From Chrysopilus asiliformis (Eukaryota; Arthropoda; Insecta; Diptera; Rhagionidae), in assembly GCA_964034945.1 (NCBI GenBank), contig OZ035962.1, positions 46,780,386 through 46,844,385 on the forward strand: DNA of 64,000 nucleotides. Reading direction: 5' to 3'. The translations under genes were made by a program, and so were the position numbers. The notes under the pieces are model-generated. The model did no database searches, was not told the origin of the DNA, and saw only the letters and a program-made list of their open reading frames with translations. This document shows, piece by piece, positions 21,897 to 33,080 of the stretch (position 1 is the stretch's first letter; every line of letters begins with the position of its first letter).

Positions 21897-23468
21897 TAAA
21901 TTCGAAACGGAAGGTCCTGTAAGGATAACGAAAATATCCTTTTTTCCATTTTTACCGGGGCAAATCGGCATTATGGGGTTTTTGGGATCGCTGATCACGA
22001 ATTCGGTATTAGATTTTCAAAATTCGACATGAAAGGATAAATATCCTTTTTCCCGTTTTTCCCCGGAAAAATCGGCATAAGGGGGTTTTTGGGGTCGCTG
22101 ATCACGAATCCCGTGTTGGAATTTCAAAATTCTAACCGTAAAGTCCTGTAAGGATAACGCAAATGTCCTTTTTCCTATTTTCTCCGGAGAAATTGGTATC
22201 ATGGGGTTTTTGGGGTCGCTGATCACGAATCCGTTATTAGATTTTCAAAAATTCGAAACGGAAGGTCCTGCAAGGATAATACTAATATCCTTTTTCCCAT
22301 TTTTCCCCGAAAAAATTGGCATTATGGGGTTTTTGGGGTCGCTGATCACGAATCCGGTATTAGATTTGCAAAACTGACGCGGAAGTTCCTGAGAGGATAA
22401 CGCAAATATCCTTTTTCCCATTATTCCCCGGGAAAATTGGCATTATGTTTGGGATCGCTGATCACGAATCCGATATTAGATTTTTAAACTTCGAAACGAA
22501 AAGTCCTGTAAGGATAAATATCCTTTTTCCCGTTTTTCCTCGGAAAAATCGGTATAAGGGGGTTCTTGGGGCGCTGATCACGAATCCTATATCAGATTTT
22601 CAAAATTCGTAACGGAAGGTCCTGAACGAGTAACGCAAATGTCCTTTTTCCCGTTTTCTCCGGGAAAAGCGGCATTAGGGGGTTACCGGGGTCAACGATC
22701 ACGAATCCGGTGTTGGAATTTCAAAATTCGAAACGGAAGGTCCTGTAAGGATAATGAAAATATCCTTTTTCCCATTTTCCCCGGAAAAATTGGCATTATG
22801 GGGTTTTTGGGGTCGCTGATCACGAATCCGGTATTAGATTTGCAAAATTCGAAACGGAAGTGCCTGAAAGGATAACGCAAATATCCTTTTTCCCATTATT
22901 CCCCGGAAAAATTGGCATTATGTTTGGGATCACTGATCACGAATGCGATATCAGATTTTCAAAATTCGAAACGAAAGGTGCTCTAAGGATAAATATCCTT
23001 TTTCCCGTTTTTCCAGGGAAAAATTGGCATTAGGGGGTTTTTGGGGTCGCTGATCACGAATCCGGTGTTGGAATTTCAAAATTCTAACCGAAAAGTCCTG
23101 AATTCTAACTGAAAAGGATAACGCAAATGTCCTTTTTCCAATTTTCCTGAAACAATTGTGTCAATTGACAATTGATAGGGGTTTTCGAGGTCGCTGATCG
23201 CAAATCCGGTGTTCGATTTTTCAAATGCTAAACGGAAGGTCCTGTAAGGATAACGAAAATGTCCTTTTTATCATTTTTCTCGCAAAAACAGGCTTTGGGA
23301 GATTTTCAGTGTTGCTTATCACGAATCTGGAGTTGGAATTTCAAAATTCGAAACGGAAGGTCCTGTAAGGATAACATTTTTTCCCAAAACTTTTTAGGTT
23401 ATTTATGGTTTTTTGGCATTCTAAAATTTATACCAAAAACTTTTAGCTGCCAACGTAGGGTCTGCTAG
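21897..23468 (+). mobile_element. Helitron 3' part with about twelve 122-bp tandem repeats (5' end lost)
   Basis: Tandem units of about 115-123 bp (each with 'gaaacggaaggtcctg' and 'gatcacgaatccgg') run to a Helitron 3' end GTAGGGTCTGCTAG at 23455-23468, followed by host T. The same end closes the copy at 57692-60348. The 5' TC end seen in that copy is missing here; the unrelated 21797-21896 precedes the array. It interrupts the copia RNase H just after 'ALYIR'. Confidence 0.85.
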
Positions 23469-25106
23469 TCTAATATAAAGTGCTTCCTTAGCAGCGGCCG
23501 ACAAGGATATATATTCGGCTTCGGTAGATGAAGTAGCGACGATTCGTTGTTTTCTGGATTTCCAGTATATGACTCCTCCTCCAAGCATAAATGCAAAACC
23601 AGTTTGCGATTTTCTGTCATTGAGATCCTCTTCCCAGCTAGCGTCAGCGAATCCAACGAGTCTCTTTCCAGTTCGTCGATAGGTAATTGCTGCATGAACG
23701 GTGTGCTTCAGGTATCGTAGAATTGTCATTGCGGCGTTCCAAAGCTGTTTTCGGGGATCCGCGCAAAATTGTGAGAGATTGCTTACACTGCAGGCAATGT
23801 CAGGACGACTATACACTGCAAGATGCATCACGCAGCCGCAGCCAATTAATTCTTGATATTTGTTGGCATCGATTTTTGTTCTTTCTCCATCCACACTAGG
23901 TTCCTTTTCCAATCTTAGCTTCACAGGAAGTGGAATTGAATTTGTTTTTGCATTCTGTAGACCATATTTGGCGGTTAAGCCCTGGATGTATCGACTTTGA
24001 CAAATTGAGATTGTCCCATGTCGGCGTAGAAGTTGTACACCAATACACAGTTTAGTTGCGCCCAAATCGTGAATCTTAAAGTCTTTAGACAGACTGTCCT
24101 TAAGTGTTTTTAAATTGTTGTCGTCATTCGTAGCTATTATCAAGTCGTCAACGTTAGATATGACGGTAAATGACTTGTTGATTTTCTGAAAGAAAAGGCA
24201 TTCATCATATTTTGAATTGTGATAATTCATTGCTTTTAGTTTTGATGTGATTTTGAAATTCCATTGTCTTCCTGCTTGTTTTAGTCCATGAATGGCCTTG
24301 TTAAGTTTACAGACTTTGTCCTCGCATCCTTTTGGTATAAAACCTTCGGGTTGAGCCATGAAAATTTCTTCGTTTAGGTCTCCGTTGAGGAAAGTAGTTG
24401 ATACATCAAGGTGACAAAGTTCGAGATCTTTTTCCGCCGCCAAGGCATAGATCATTCTTATAGTACTTTGCCGTACTACTGGTGAAAAGGTTTCGGTGTA
24501 ATCCCAACCATGTTTCTGCGAGAAACCCTTGGCCACTAACCTTGCCTTGCGCCGATCTACTGCGCCATCGGAGTTGTATTTGGTTCGAAACACTCATTTG
24601 CTCCCAATTGCACGTCTTCCTTCTGGTAGTTCGACTAAGCTCCATGTTTCATTCGCTAACAACGAATTAAATTCCTCTTCCATGGCACCTTTCCATTCAT
24701 CTGCTTCCGCTGAATTTAAAGCATCCTTGAAGGTAATTGGATCCTTCAATCCACCAGTTTCTGTTGCAATATGTTATTCGAGTTGTTTCATCAGTTTTTT
24801 GACTTTCCTTATTTGTTGCGTCTGATTCGTGGTCTTGATTTGCACCTGCATTCAATTCAAGATTGGCTGTATCGAAGAATTGTTCGCCATCGTCCGAGTC
24901 GTTTTCGGAATTGGATTTTTGCTCCGATTTCTCTTCTTTAGTAGGTTTGTCTTCCTCATTCCGATTTGTCGGGTTAAAAACTGTTTCGTAGAATTGGGTA
25001 AAGTTATCCTGTAAAATATTTAGTGAATTTCAAAAATATTTAGTGAATTTCGAAAACTTTAGTGAATTTCACATCTCTACTTTTTATAACTGATTTAGTT
25101 CCCTTT
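23469..25106 (-). pseudogene. copia reverse transcriptase and RNase H
   Basis: Motifs: 'RKARLVAKGFSQKHGWDY', 'HLDVSTTFLNGDL' (RT, A of the usual 'DVKTAFLNG'), 'SNVDDLIIAT' (catalytic; copia usually YVDD), and RNase H 'GFADASWEEDLNDRKS', 'YWKSRKQRIVATSSTEAEY'. A TGA at 24594-24596 breaks the frame just before 'VFRTKYNSDG', where Trp is usual. The upstream part is rich in Glu, Asp and Ser, the normal integrase-RT linker. The end is cut by the Helitron. Confidence 0.9.
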
Positions 25107-25110
25107 TTAA

Positions 25111-27496
25111 CCTTCATCTGCTCCTAGGGCGTTTTTGACCCATTTCCGAGATGTATTTGGTCATATCGTACAAACGATTTGTCCGATGGAATTGAAATTT
25201 CTTCATATCCTCCACATGACTGAAATCTTTAATTTGGCTAAGTTGCAAAATTTTCTCACAGTCGGGTAGGCTTCCACTCAAAAACACCTTAATTTTATCC
25301 TTTGGGCGTTTTTCGCCCACCTAAATTTTTATTAATATGTGTTGCAAAATACGTCAATCAGTTGTCCGAGTTAGTCATTACTCATTAGTCAGAGAAATCG
25401 GTTGCTTATTCAGTTTCGTTCTTATAGTTCTGTATATTGAGAGTGATCTGAAAATGTTACGAAATAAAAGTTTGAACGAAGAACAGTTAGAGAAACTGTT
25501 ATTAGAGTCTAGCGATGATGAAGAATTTTGCACTGAAAGCGAGGATGATTGGGAGCCTGACCAGAACATTTCACTCAATGAAGCAAATGACTCGGATAGT
25601 GATTTTAGTGCCGAAGGAGAAAATGAGGAATCTAGCAGACCAGTGGCAAATATTGATCCCCCTTTCCTTTCAAAAAGTAATTTACAATGGAGCCGTTTTC
25701 CACAAACCGTTCAAAGCCGTACGAATAAAAAAAATATTATAGAGATGCGGCCAGGTGTCACTAAATTTACAGCTTCACGAGTGAATAGCATTCTCGATGC
25801 GTTTCTCCTTTTCTTCCCGCCATCAATCGAAAAAATAATTTTGGAGAAAACGAATGAATTTGGGCGATATTTACTGGGAGAAAATTTTGTTGAAATCGAT
25901 CGTGATTTACTTCACGCATATTTTGGAGTACTGATTTTGAGCGGTGTGTATAGGTATGTGACCATTTTACTTTATTTTTTTGCTTTATTCCAACGGTTTG
26001 ATAACGTTTTAGATCGAAAAATGAAAACACTGTCGATCTTTTTGATCCCAATTTTGGAAGACCGATTTTTTGTTCCATTATGACGCGGAAAACTTTTCTC
26101 ATGATACAGAGAGTCATTCGATTCGATGATCCTGTCAGCCGACGACAGAATCGGTCCACAGATAAATTTGCTCCAATTAGGGATATTTGGCAACGATGGA
26201 TAGAATTATTGCCAATGTGTTACAATCCGCACGAGTGTATCACGATCGACGAACAACTGTGTGGTTTTCGAGGCCGATGTAATTTCCGTCAGTATATGCC
26301 ATCGAAGCCCGATCGTTACGGCTTAAAATTTTGGCTTGCTGTTGATGCAGAAACGCGTTATGTGTGGAAGATCAACCCCTATTTGGGGAAAAATGATGGA
26401 GCCAACACGGCAACAAATGTTGGAGAGAATATTGTACTTGAACTCGTTGACGGGTTAAAGGGACATAACATCACAGTGGACAATTTCTTCTCTTCATATG
26501 ATCTAGGACAAAAGCTACTAGGGAAGCAATTGACGATGGTTGGGACTATGCGCAAAAATAAACGAAGCATTCCACCAAAACTGCTGGAATGTCAGAAAAA
26601 ACCCCTTTTTGAATCGACTTTTGCCTTCACAAAGGATACAGCAATGGTCTCGTATATCTCGCGAAAGAATAAATGTGTTGTCCTTCAGAGTACGTTGCAC
26701 GATTATGCAACTATTGGTACAGATGTAAAGGAATTGCCGGAAATAATTGCGTATTACAACAAAACAAAAGGCGGTGTAGACACAGTAGATAAAATGTTGT
26801 CATGCTATAGTTGCAAGCGGAAGACCAATCGGTGGCCAAATGTGGTGTTTTCGAATATGATTGATGTATCTGCACTAAATGCTTACATAATCTACAGTGA
26901 AATAAATCCAAACTGGAAAATAACAGAAACTGCTCGCAACAGAAATAAATTCCTGCATGAACTCGGTTTATCTTTGGCAAACGCATATATGAAGAAAAGA
27001 AAGCACCATCCTATGAATTGTTATTAGAAAAGCTTCAGTCCAACGAATCTACCGATGATAGTGCCGCATCAGGACCACAGCCTGAAAATCGAGTAAAGAA
27101 ACTTGCACGATGCGAATTTTGCATCAAGGAAAAAGGATCCAAAAATCTAGGCAAAACAGGATCAAGCTGCGAAAAGTGCCTAAAAACAATCTGCAATAAG
27201 CATTCCAAAAAAATTTGTGTTATCTGTATGAATAAAACATAATTGTTTAGGTTTTTCAAACAGCGTTTGAATTTAAACACACTGTAGAATTTACCCAAGC
27301 ACATACACATATGTACAATCACACTAAACATGTCCCTAGATTATCACACAAACACAGAAACCTATCCAATTTGTATATCACTATGTCAAATCTGATCTAA
27401 AAAGCAAATAATTTTTATTTTCCATACAAAACACAAGGTGGGCGTTTTTTACCCATAGGATAAAATTAAGGTGATTTTTCTAGGAGCAGATGAAGG
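25111..27496 (+). mobile_element. piggyBac transposon
   Basis: It is flanked by TTAA (25107-25110, 27497-27500). The 17-bp terminal repeats are CCTTCATCTGCTCCTAG at both ends. A second inverted pair of about 37 bp lies inside: 25283-25321 ('caccttaattttatcc' then 'gggcgtttttcgcccacc') and 27436-27473. The inside encodes a piggyBac transposase with one frameshift. It sits in the copia integrase-RT linker. Confidence 0.95.
25454..27242 (+). pseudogene. piggyBac transposase (one intron, one frameshift)
   Basis: It starts 'MLRNKSLNEEQLEKLL' at 25454, with an acidic N-terminus. A 59-bp intron (25954-26012, GTATGT...TTTTAG) is inferred because splicing gives the conserved 'GRPIFCSIMTRKTFLMIQR' region in frame. 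The DDD catalytic residues are in 'ITIDEQLCGFRG', 'ITVDNFFSSYDL' and 'GGVDTVDKM'. A +1 frameshift near 26995-27010 separates the core from the C-terminal cysteine-rich domain ('CEFCIKEKG', 'CEKCLKTICNKH', 'CVIC'), which binds the transposon ends. Everything else is intact, so this copy is close to functional. The start is preceded by no competing in-frame domain. Confidence 0.92.
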
Positions 27497-27500
27497 TTAA

Positions 27501-27618
27501 AGTCGGTAGGCCTTGGCTTCTTCTGAGTATCCAACTAGAATGAACTCTTCACTGCGAGCATCGAATTTACCTTTGTTCGAGGTTCTATTCAAAACGAAAC
27601 CCGTTGAAAGGATTTCCA
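27501..27618 (-). pseudogene. copia integrase C-terminal piece
   Basis: A short coding piece, 'GKFDARSEEFILVGYSEEAK', typical of the copia integrase C-terminal GKGY-like region. It lies between the piggyBac and the TAA-flanked element. Confidence 0.8.
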
Positions 27619-27621
27619 TAA

Positions 27622-29078
27622 TACTAAGTTCACACCGACGCAAAATCACGTAATTTTGCGAAATGATTTAGATCTTAAACCAAAGTGTTCACACAGAGGT
27701 TAAGGTAATTTTGCTTGACATTTCAACTACAGGATTGCTATGAACTTTAGTGTAGGATTGCTATGAATTTTAGTAATATGATGAATAATATAATTCAAAA
27801 CATCGATGAAATATGTGCAAACAGAATTAGACACTTCAGAAGAAAATGGAAATTATCTGTAATGAAAATAAACAACTATTTTCCATTTCATATCTAATCG
27901 CATCAAAAACAGGTCCATTTATTTATTTTTTCAGATCACAGGTTTACTAAAATATCCTCTTCGCGTGCGGAACACGGCTTCTTTTTCTTATATTTCCGTC
28001 TTTCCAATCCAGCACAAATGTCAAAACTTCTCAAAACTGATGTACTGAAGAGAGCTGAATGAGTGATGCAGGGTTGCATTCATTGTTTTTGCTTGATTTC
28101 GTTCGTAATTTTGTGGAAATTGCATACTTTTAGTGATTTTTGAAAACAGGTTTTTGTACTGGAAATCTCATGGTTTCCAGGAAGATTTCGTTCAAAATTA
28201 CTGAACGAAATGTAATTTTGCGTCACACAGTGTGTCATCTGACCAATCTAGGTGGACAAAAGTCATTACCAGATTCCCACCAATGAGCTAAAAACTGATG
28301 TAAACAACACCTTCAAACTTCCAAAACCGACTATTGTTTATGTCTAACATCTAACGGTAATTAAAGATAAGGATTTAAAGTTGAGTAAATTGTTAAGTGC
28401 AATTGTAATTATACGCCAGTCACATTTTCGCGATACTTTGTGCACCAGCTTATTGTGTCAGTTTGCAATTGTGAAATATTTTTATTAATAGATCTTATTT
28501 CTGAGGGCAAGTAATATATTTTTTTCAATTAATATTAATTTGTATGTTATTCAAATAATATGAAAGAATGTGTTGAAAGTATAGGTAAAATACATGTTAT
28601 TTTTTCTTTGTTTCACAACTTTCAAAGTCTGGAAATAATATGTACCCACATGTACCCGGGCTAAATTTTGCATATATTCTAGCTGCATCATTTTTCTTTA
28701 TAATAGTATAAATTTTAGCCAGCACACTCAAGTACAACTATATTTTTTTGTTTTTTTTAAGAAAACCTTTACTGATAACTGATACCTCGGATTCCGATGG
28801 GTAACGTTACTCATACAATTATTTTATTAATATGAATATTGTATTCAATGTAAAAAAATGTATTTTAAAATACTACGATTCTTACAATTTGAATTTTTAT
28901 AACTTCATAATCCTGTAACTAATTTCCTTAAAAAAATAATAAAGAAAACATTAGAAAAATGATTTATATTATTTTAATACTAACATACTAATTGATGCGA
29001 ATGCAACACTGCCGAAAAATAATTTTGTCCAGCTAGGTTGTTCTACGCGACACACTGTGCGTCAGTGTGAACATAGTA
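27622..29078. mobile_element. TAA-flanked inverted-repeat element, PIF/Harbinger-like, non-autonomous
   Basis: Ends read TACTAAGTTCACACCGACGC and, inverted, TACTATGTTCACACTGACGC, flanked by TAA (27619-27621, 29079-29081). There is no transposase. Inside, 28205-28262 is inverted relative to both ends: one part mirrors the left end ('gacgcaaaat'), another the right end ('ctaggtggacaaaa'), so the element looks like two smaller units joined. It splits the copia integrase after 'TGRKPNICHL'. Confidence 0.75.
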
Positions 29079-29081
29079 TAA

Positions 29082-29901
29082 GATGACAAATGTTTGGTTT
29101 TCTTCCTGTCCATATTTCTTCGGGAGTTTTATCTTTATTTAAATTGGTAGGACATCGGTTTCTTATATACGCCGAAGTATTCACCATCTCACCCCATACA
29201 GAAGGTGGAAATCCGCTTTTTATCATAAAGCACCTGGCCATTTCGGTTAGAGTCCGATTTGCCCGCTCTGCAACTCTATTCTGCTGAGCCGTGTACTCAA
29301 CAGAGAACTCACGTTTTATACCGCATTTTTCAAAAAAATTTGAAACTTCTTTACAAACGTATTCTTTTCCATTATCAGATCTGAATTTTTTGATTGTTTT
29401 ACCGGTTTGATTTTCGACAAAAGCTTTAAATAATTTCAATATTTCGAATACTTCATTTTTTGTTCGCATAAAATAAGTGAACATTTTTCTTGAAAAATCA
29501 TCGATAAAGGGTACAAAATATCGGCACTTACCGAAAGATTCCGTCTTCATTGGACCGCAGACATCAGAATGGATGAGCTCCAGCAGATCCGTAGCCGGCT
29601 TCTCCCTTTTTGTTTGAAATGGCAACCTTGTTTGCTTGCTCTTGATGCACGTGAGACAATCCAAATTGCTGTTGGCTCTGAATGGTGGTAGTCCTACGAC
29701 CATAGCTTTTAATTGAAGTTCCCGAAGTGATGCAGCGTTGAGGTGACCTAACCGATTGTGCCACAAATTCAGTTCTGAATCATCACTGCATGTTTTCGCT
29801 TTTTCCGTAACTTCTGTGACGAGATACAGCCCACCAATCTTCCGTGCTTCCACCAGTTTCTTGCCGTTAGAATTAATTGTTGCACTTTCTCCGCTAAACA
29901 T
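29082..29901 (-). pseudogene. copia GAG-pre-integrase and integrase core
   Basis: It carries the HHCC zinc motif ('WHNRLGHLNAASL' with 'CLTCIKSKQ'), and the DDE core: 'IHSDVCGPMKTESFG', 'KFRSDNGKEYVCKEV', and 'QQNRVAERANRTLTEMA' (Glu). The frame changes near 29940 relative to the protease. Confidence 0.9.
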
Positions 29902-29939
29902 TACTTGGCATCCGCCATCAGTCGCTTTTCTTTCCGAAA

Positions 29940-30545
29940 TCAGGTTTCTCTTAAGTCTGGTACAAGGAGCGTGTTGTACAAGTTAACTGAACAGAGCTTT
30001 CCATCAACGTGTGTTACTAGTTTGACAGTTCCAATACCGCAAATTTCAGCTGTTTGTGCGTTGGTCAGTCGCACTGAGCCAAGTGATCCATTCCAAATTG
30101 ATATAAAGGAGTCTTTTCTGGAACACATGTGCGAATTTGCTCCGCTGTCGATACACAAGCTGTTTCGTTGTACCGTCGATATTAACAATTGCTGAGATGT
30201 CGATTGCATCGACTCTGCAATAATGAATCCTTGTTCGGTTTCGTCGTTTGAGTCAACCGTTTTTGAGAATTCGCGATGACTTGAAGATTTGCAATCTTTT
30301 GCCATATGGCCCTTCTTATCACAACGGCGACACTTGAACGGGAAATATTTGGATTTATTACGATTGTTATATGATTTACCTTGAATTTCCTTCAAATCCT
30401 TCACCTTGAAAACGTTTGCATCCCCAAACCGCTTGTCGCCCACTTCCATCAACCGAGTTCTGATGAGGCTCATTGTAGGGAATTCCTTGCATACGGCGAA
30501 GGCAGCTTGCACATCTCTATACGAGGAGGGTAGACTGTCCAGCAA
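29940..30545 (-). pseudogene. copia gag C-terminus, zinc knuckle and protease
   Basis: The gag end ('LDSLPSSYRDVQAAFAV') is followed by a CCHC knuckle ('CRRCDKKGHMAKDC') and the protease active site 'CIDSGANSHMC'. Gag N-terminus and 5' LTR are missing. A frameshift near 29945 separates it from integrase. Confidence 0.88.
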
Positions 30546-30609
30546 AAGAGTAACGAGGAGCCAGGCTTAAAGAAAAAAAAACATTTTGTAAATAATGTGT
30601 ACATATTAG

Positions 30610-32450
30610 TATTAATCGAAATAAAATGAATTATTATTATTATATTATTATTAATCTGCACTACTGACAGCTGCTACGGGTTCAACATGGTGACCCTTCA
30701 GCTTCACCCTGACTGTTCCCAGGCCAAAATGAACGGTCCCGGAAGACTTTGCAAAAGATAGGCTGGATTTTTGATCCAATAGGATCTGGTATTCCTTGCC
30801 GTTACCCTTAGCCCCTTTGAGGGACTTCAAAATCTTCCAGTCTTTGAGTGAGAGAAGAGGGTTCTCGCCTCCAATATTCTCATTATGGATTCGTCCGGTA
30901 GCTCGGGTGGGGGGATCCACATTCATGCATTGGGTCTCAGCGGTAGTGCATTGCGTGGAATGACCTGTAGGCGAGCTACTTCTTAATGTTCCCCTATGCC
31001 GGAGATAGTTTTGAAGAGGAAGCCCAAGGACTCTTTGCTGTCATACATGACCACCTTAGGCCCTTTAAACAAGCCGGCCCCATGGAAAATGCATCCAACT
31101 GCCTTTCTCGAGGAATGCCTTTCTCGAAGTCCCCGGCTAGCGCTGCAAAGATTCTGGCTTCTATAAGCAGCCATCGATCGTATGTGATCTTACCATCAGG
31201 ATCACTGTTGTCGACGATGGCCACTTTTAAATGCTCGGGAGTGCCCACATCGGCAGTGCCTATGTTCGCAGATGTTCTCTAATTTTTCAGCTCGTTGCCC
31301 GCTTCCTCCCCCTGAGACCTCACCCTCTTGGTCTTAACTGAGCTCTTGCTAGTGGTAGTGGCGTTAACTACTGTTGAGGTTGACTGTCTGTTGTTTGCTG
31401 GCATTGCTACCTGCTTTCCTGCCGGTCGCGTTCCCTTCCTTCGCAGGGGGGTTTGCTGATCTTCTTGTTTTGCCCGTCGCTACAAGGGACAGGCTAAGCA
31501 GCGGTTCATCCTCCGGCTCTACCAGAGCCTCCATGGCAATCCTCGGTTTCTCGAAGGATGCAACTACCTTCCGATGCTTTGCCACCAGAGCCTTGTCTCT
31601 TGCGCTTAAAGCCGCGGGATCCCGTTTCTTCATATTTTCCAGGTACTGTCGTGAAGTAATTGTAGAAGACGTACTTCTATCTTCCTGACGGCTCTCGTTT
31701 TACACTACGAGAATCTTCCAAAGACTTTCCAGTCTCCAGTGTATTCTCAGTAGCACCGGTATTCTGGACGTCAAGGATGAAGCCGGCGAAGGAAAGGGGT
31801 TGATGGTATCCCGATTACCCTGGATTGGAGGTTGTTGATGAGGGATTAGGGTTGGAGGGGGTTGGAATGGGAGTAGGGTTTAAGACATCACTACACGAAT
31901 TGGTATTTTGAGGATTCATACTTAGGTCCCACGAGTATGGCGAGAAGGGAAGGTCCGCGCCCGCAGAGCTCCCATACGGGCGTAAGGCTGATTGAAACAG
32001 GAGGTCGCCAGGTATCCTGAGTCCGCATATTCGCGACTAGATAACCCTCTAGCCATTCGTCCCTCGGCATATGCTGTCCCACCATGAATTGGGGGTGTTT
32101 TCTCGAGCTTTGCTCCTTTAGCGCTGCATTTTTGCCTAGACAAACTAGTTACCGGTGATCGCCACGAGGAGGCAACGCACGCACTTACGAATCCTAATAG
32201 GGCGAAGCCCCGTTACGACTATCAACCCCACACACACACACACAACTACCCGAAACATGACCGGCCCAGTTGTGGTGGGGGGACGATCCTACTACAGGTT
32301 ACGGGGCTGACAATAATCAGCCGATTCCTCCCATAGCAGTCGCCATGATCACCTACGTGTCGCTTAGTTTTCGGTTCTCTATAACATATCCGAAATCAGC
32401 AGAATCGGCGTGATCGGATCGGAGACCTTCTCCTGTGAGATATTGTTAAA
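30610..32450 (-). mobile_element. Non-LTR retrotransposon fragment (5' UTR and ORF1 only) with TAA-rich tail
   Basis: The minus strand holds a GC-richer leader (about 31700-32450, with a CA microsatellite at 32226-32246), a broken ORF1, and then a TAA-repeat tail at about 30632-30656. No RT was found. A TAA tail is known for I-like elements. Either an internal deletion removed ORF2 or the sequence was moved as an ORF1 unit. Ends are approximate. Confidence 0.65.
30651..31690 (-). pseudogene. Non-LTR ORF1 (gag-like), frameshifted
   Basis: Three open pieces in changing frames. The basic N-terminal part includes 'KKRDPAALSARDKALVAKHR'. The middle, 'LKVAIVDNSDPDGKITYDRW', and the end, 'LSLKDWKILKSLK' with 'GTVHFGLGTVRVKL', match the pattern I know from ORF1 proteins of LOA/I-type insect elements. 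No zinc knuckles are seen. The likely role was RNA binding and chaperoning. Confidence 0.65.
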
Positions 32451-32893
32451 TTCTCACCTCTGGTGTCACTTGCGGCCACGTGTTGCAGATTAGGGTTACA
32501 AGGCAAAAATGGCGTTTGGTACACAACAATAAACAAGGAAAGATATGGCTCCAATCGACCCTGGTGTGCAAGGGAAAAGTTTTGACGTGGATACGTCTTG
32601 AATTTCGGTTATGGGGGTACAAATTAGAAAATTGGCTTGCTGCCATGATAACAAATTTGCAATCGATGATACTCGATAGTTTGTGGTGACATTCCGACAG
32701 AAACTGTGTTATAAAATGTGGCCTACATTAAAGCATTGTTTAGGGTATTTTGTTATGTCAAACTATGTTTAATTATCTTTTTAAGAATCAAAATCTAAAA
32801 TTTCACTGCCGCTGTTATGCTGTGTTTGCTGCTTGTAGTACAGATTTCACATTTATACTCTTTTTATGCTCCTCCTTTGTATGTATTGAATCT

Positions 32894-33057
32894 ATGGTTA
32901 CAGGCGTCAAGGACAAGACTAAAAGATCGTTAATTACTATTATATCTAATTTATTAATTGATATTCGGAGACACAAAAGTTTAGCGTGACTTGTTCAAAC
33001 GCGATCGTATTAAAGACTCTGATTACAATGGTGTGTGCTTCTAACAGTCCTGCCACA
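32894..33057 (-). repeat. CsRn1-like 3' LTR
   Basis: 164 bp. Read on the minus strand it starts TGTGGCAGGACTG and follows a purine tract GCGGGGGGAG at 33058-33072. Confidence 0.93.
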
Positions 33058-33080
33058 CTACTCCCCCCGCAGTGCTGAGG

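Larger units (their letters stand above)
23469..30545 (-). mobile_element. Ty1/copia retrotransposon, broken by piggyBac and a TAA-flanked element
   Basis: Minus-strand order: gag end and protease (30545-29940), integrase (29901-29082), integrase C-terminal piece (27618-27501), then RT and RNase H (25106-23469). No LTR is visible: the gag start abuts other repeats at 30546 and the RNase H end is cut by the Helitron. Two clean insertions split it, a piggyBac at TTAA and an inverted-repeat element at TAA. Confidence 0.9.

Noticed and set aside
25984..26082. piggyBac N-terminal frame reading through to a stop at 26083
   Set aside because: The extra 43 residues are unlike piggyBac; splicing a 59-bp GT-AG intron gives the conserved sequence instead.
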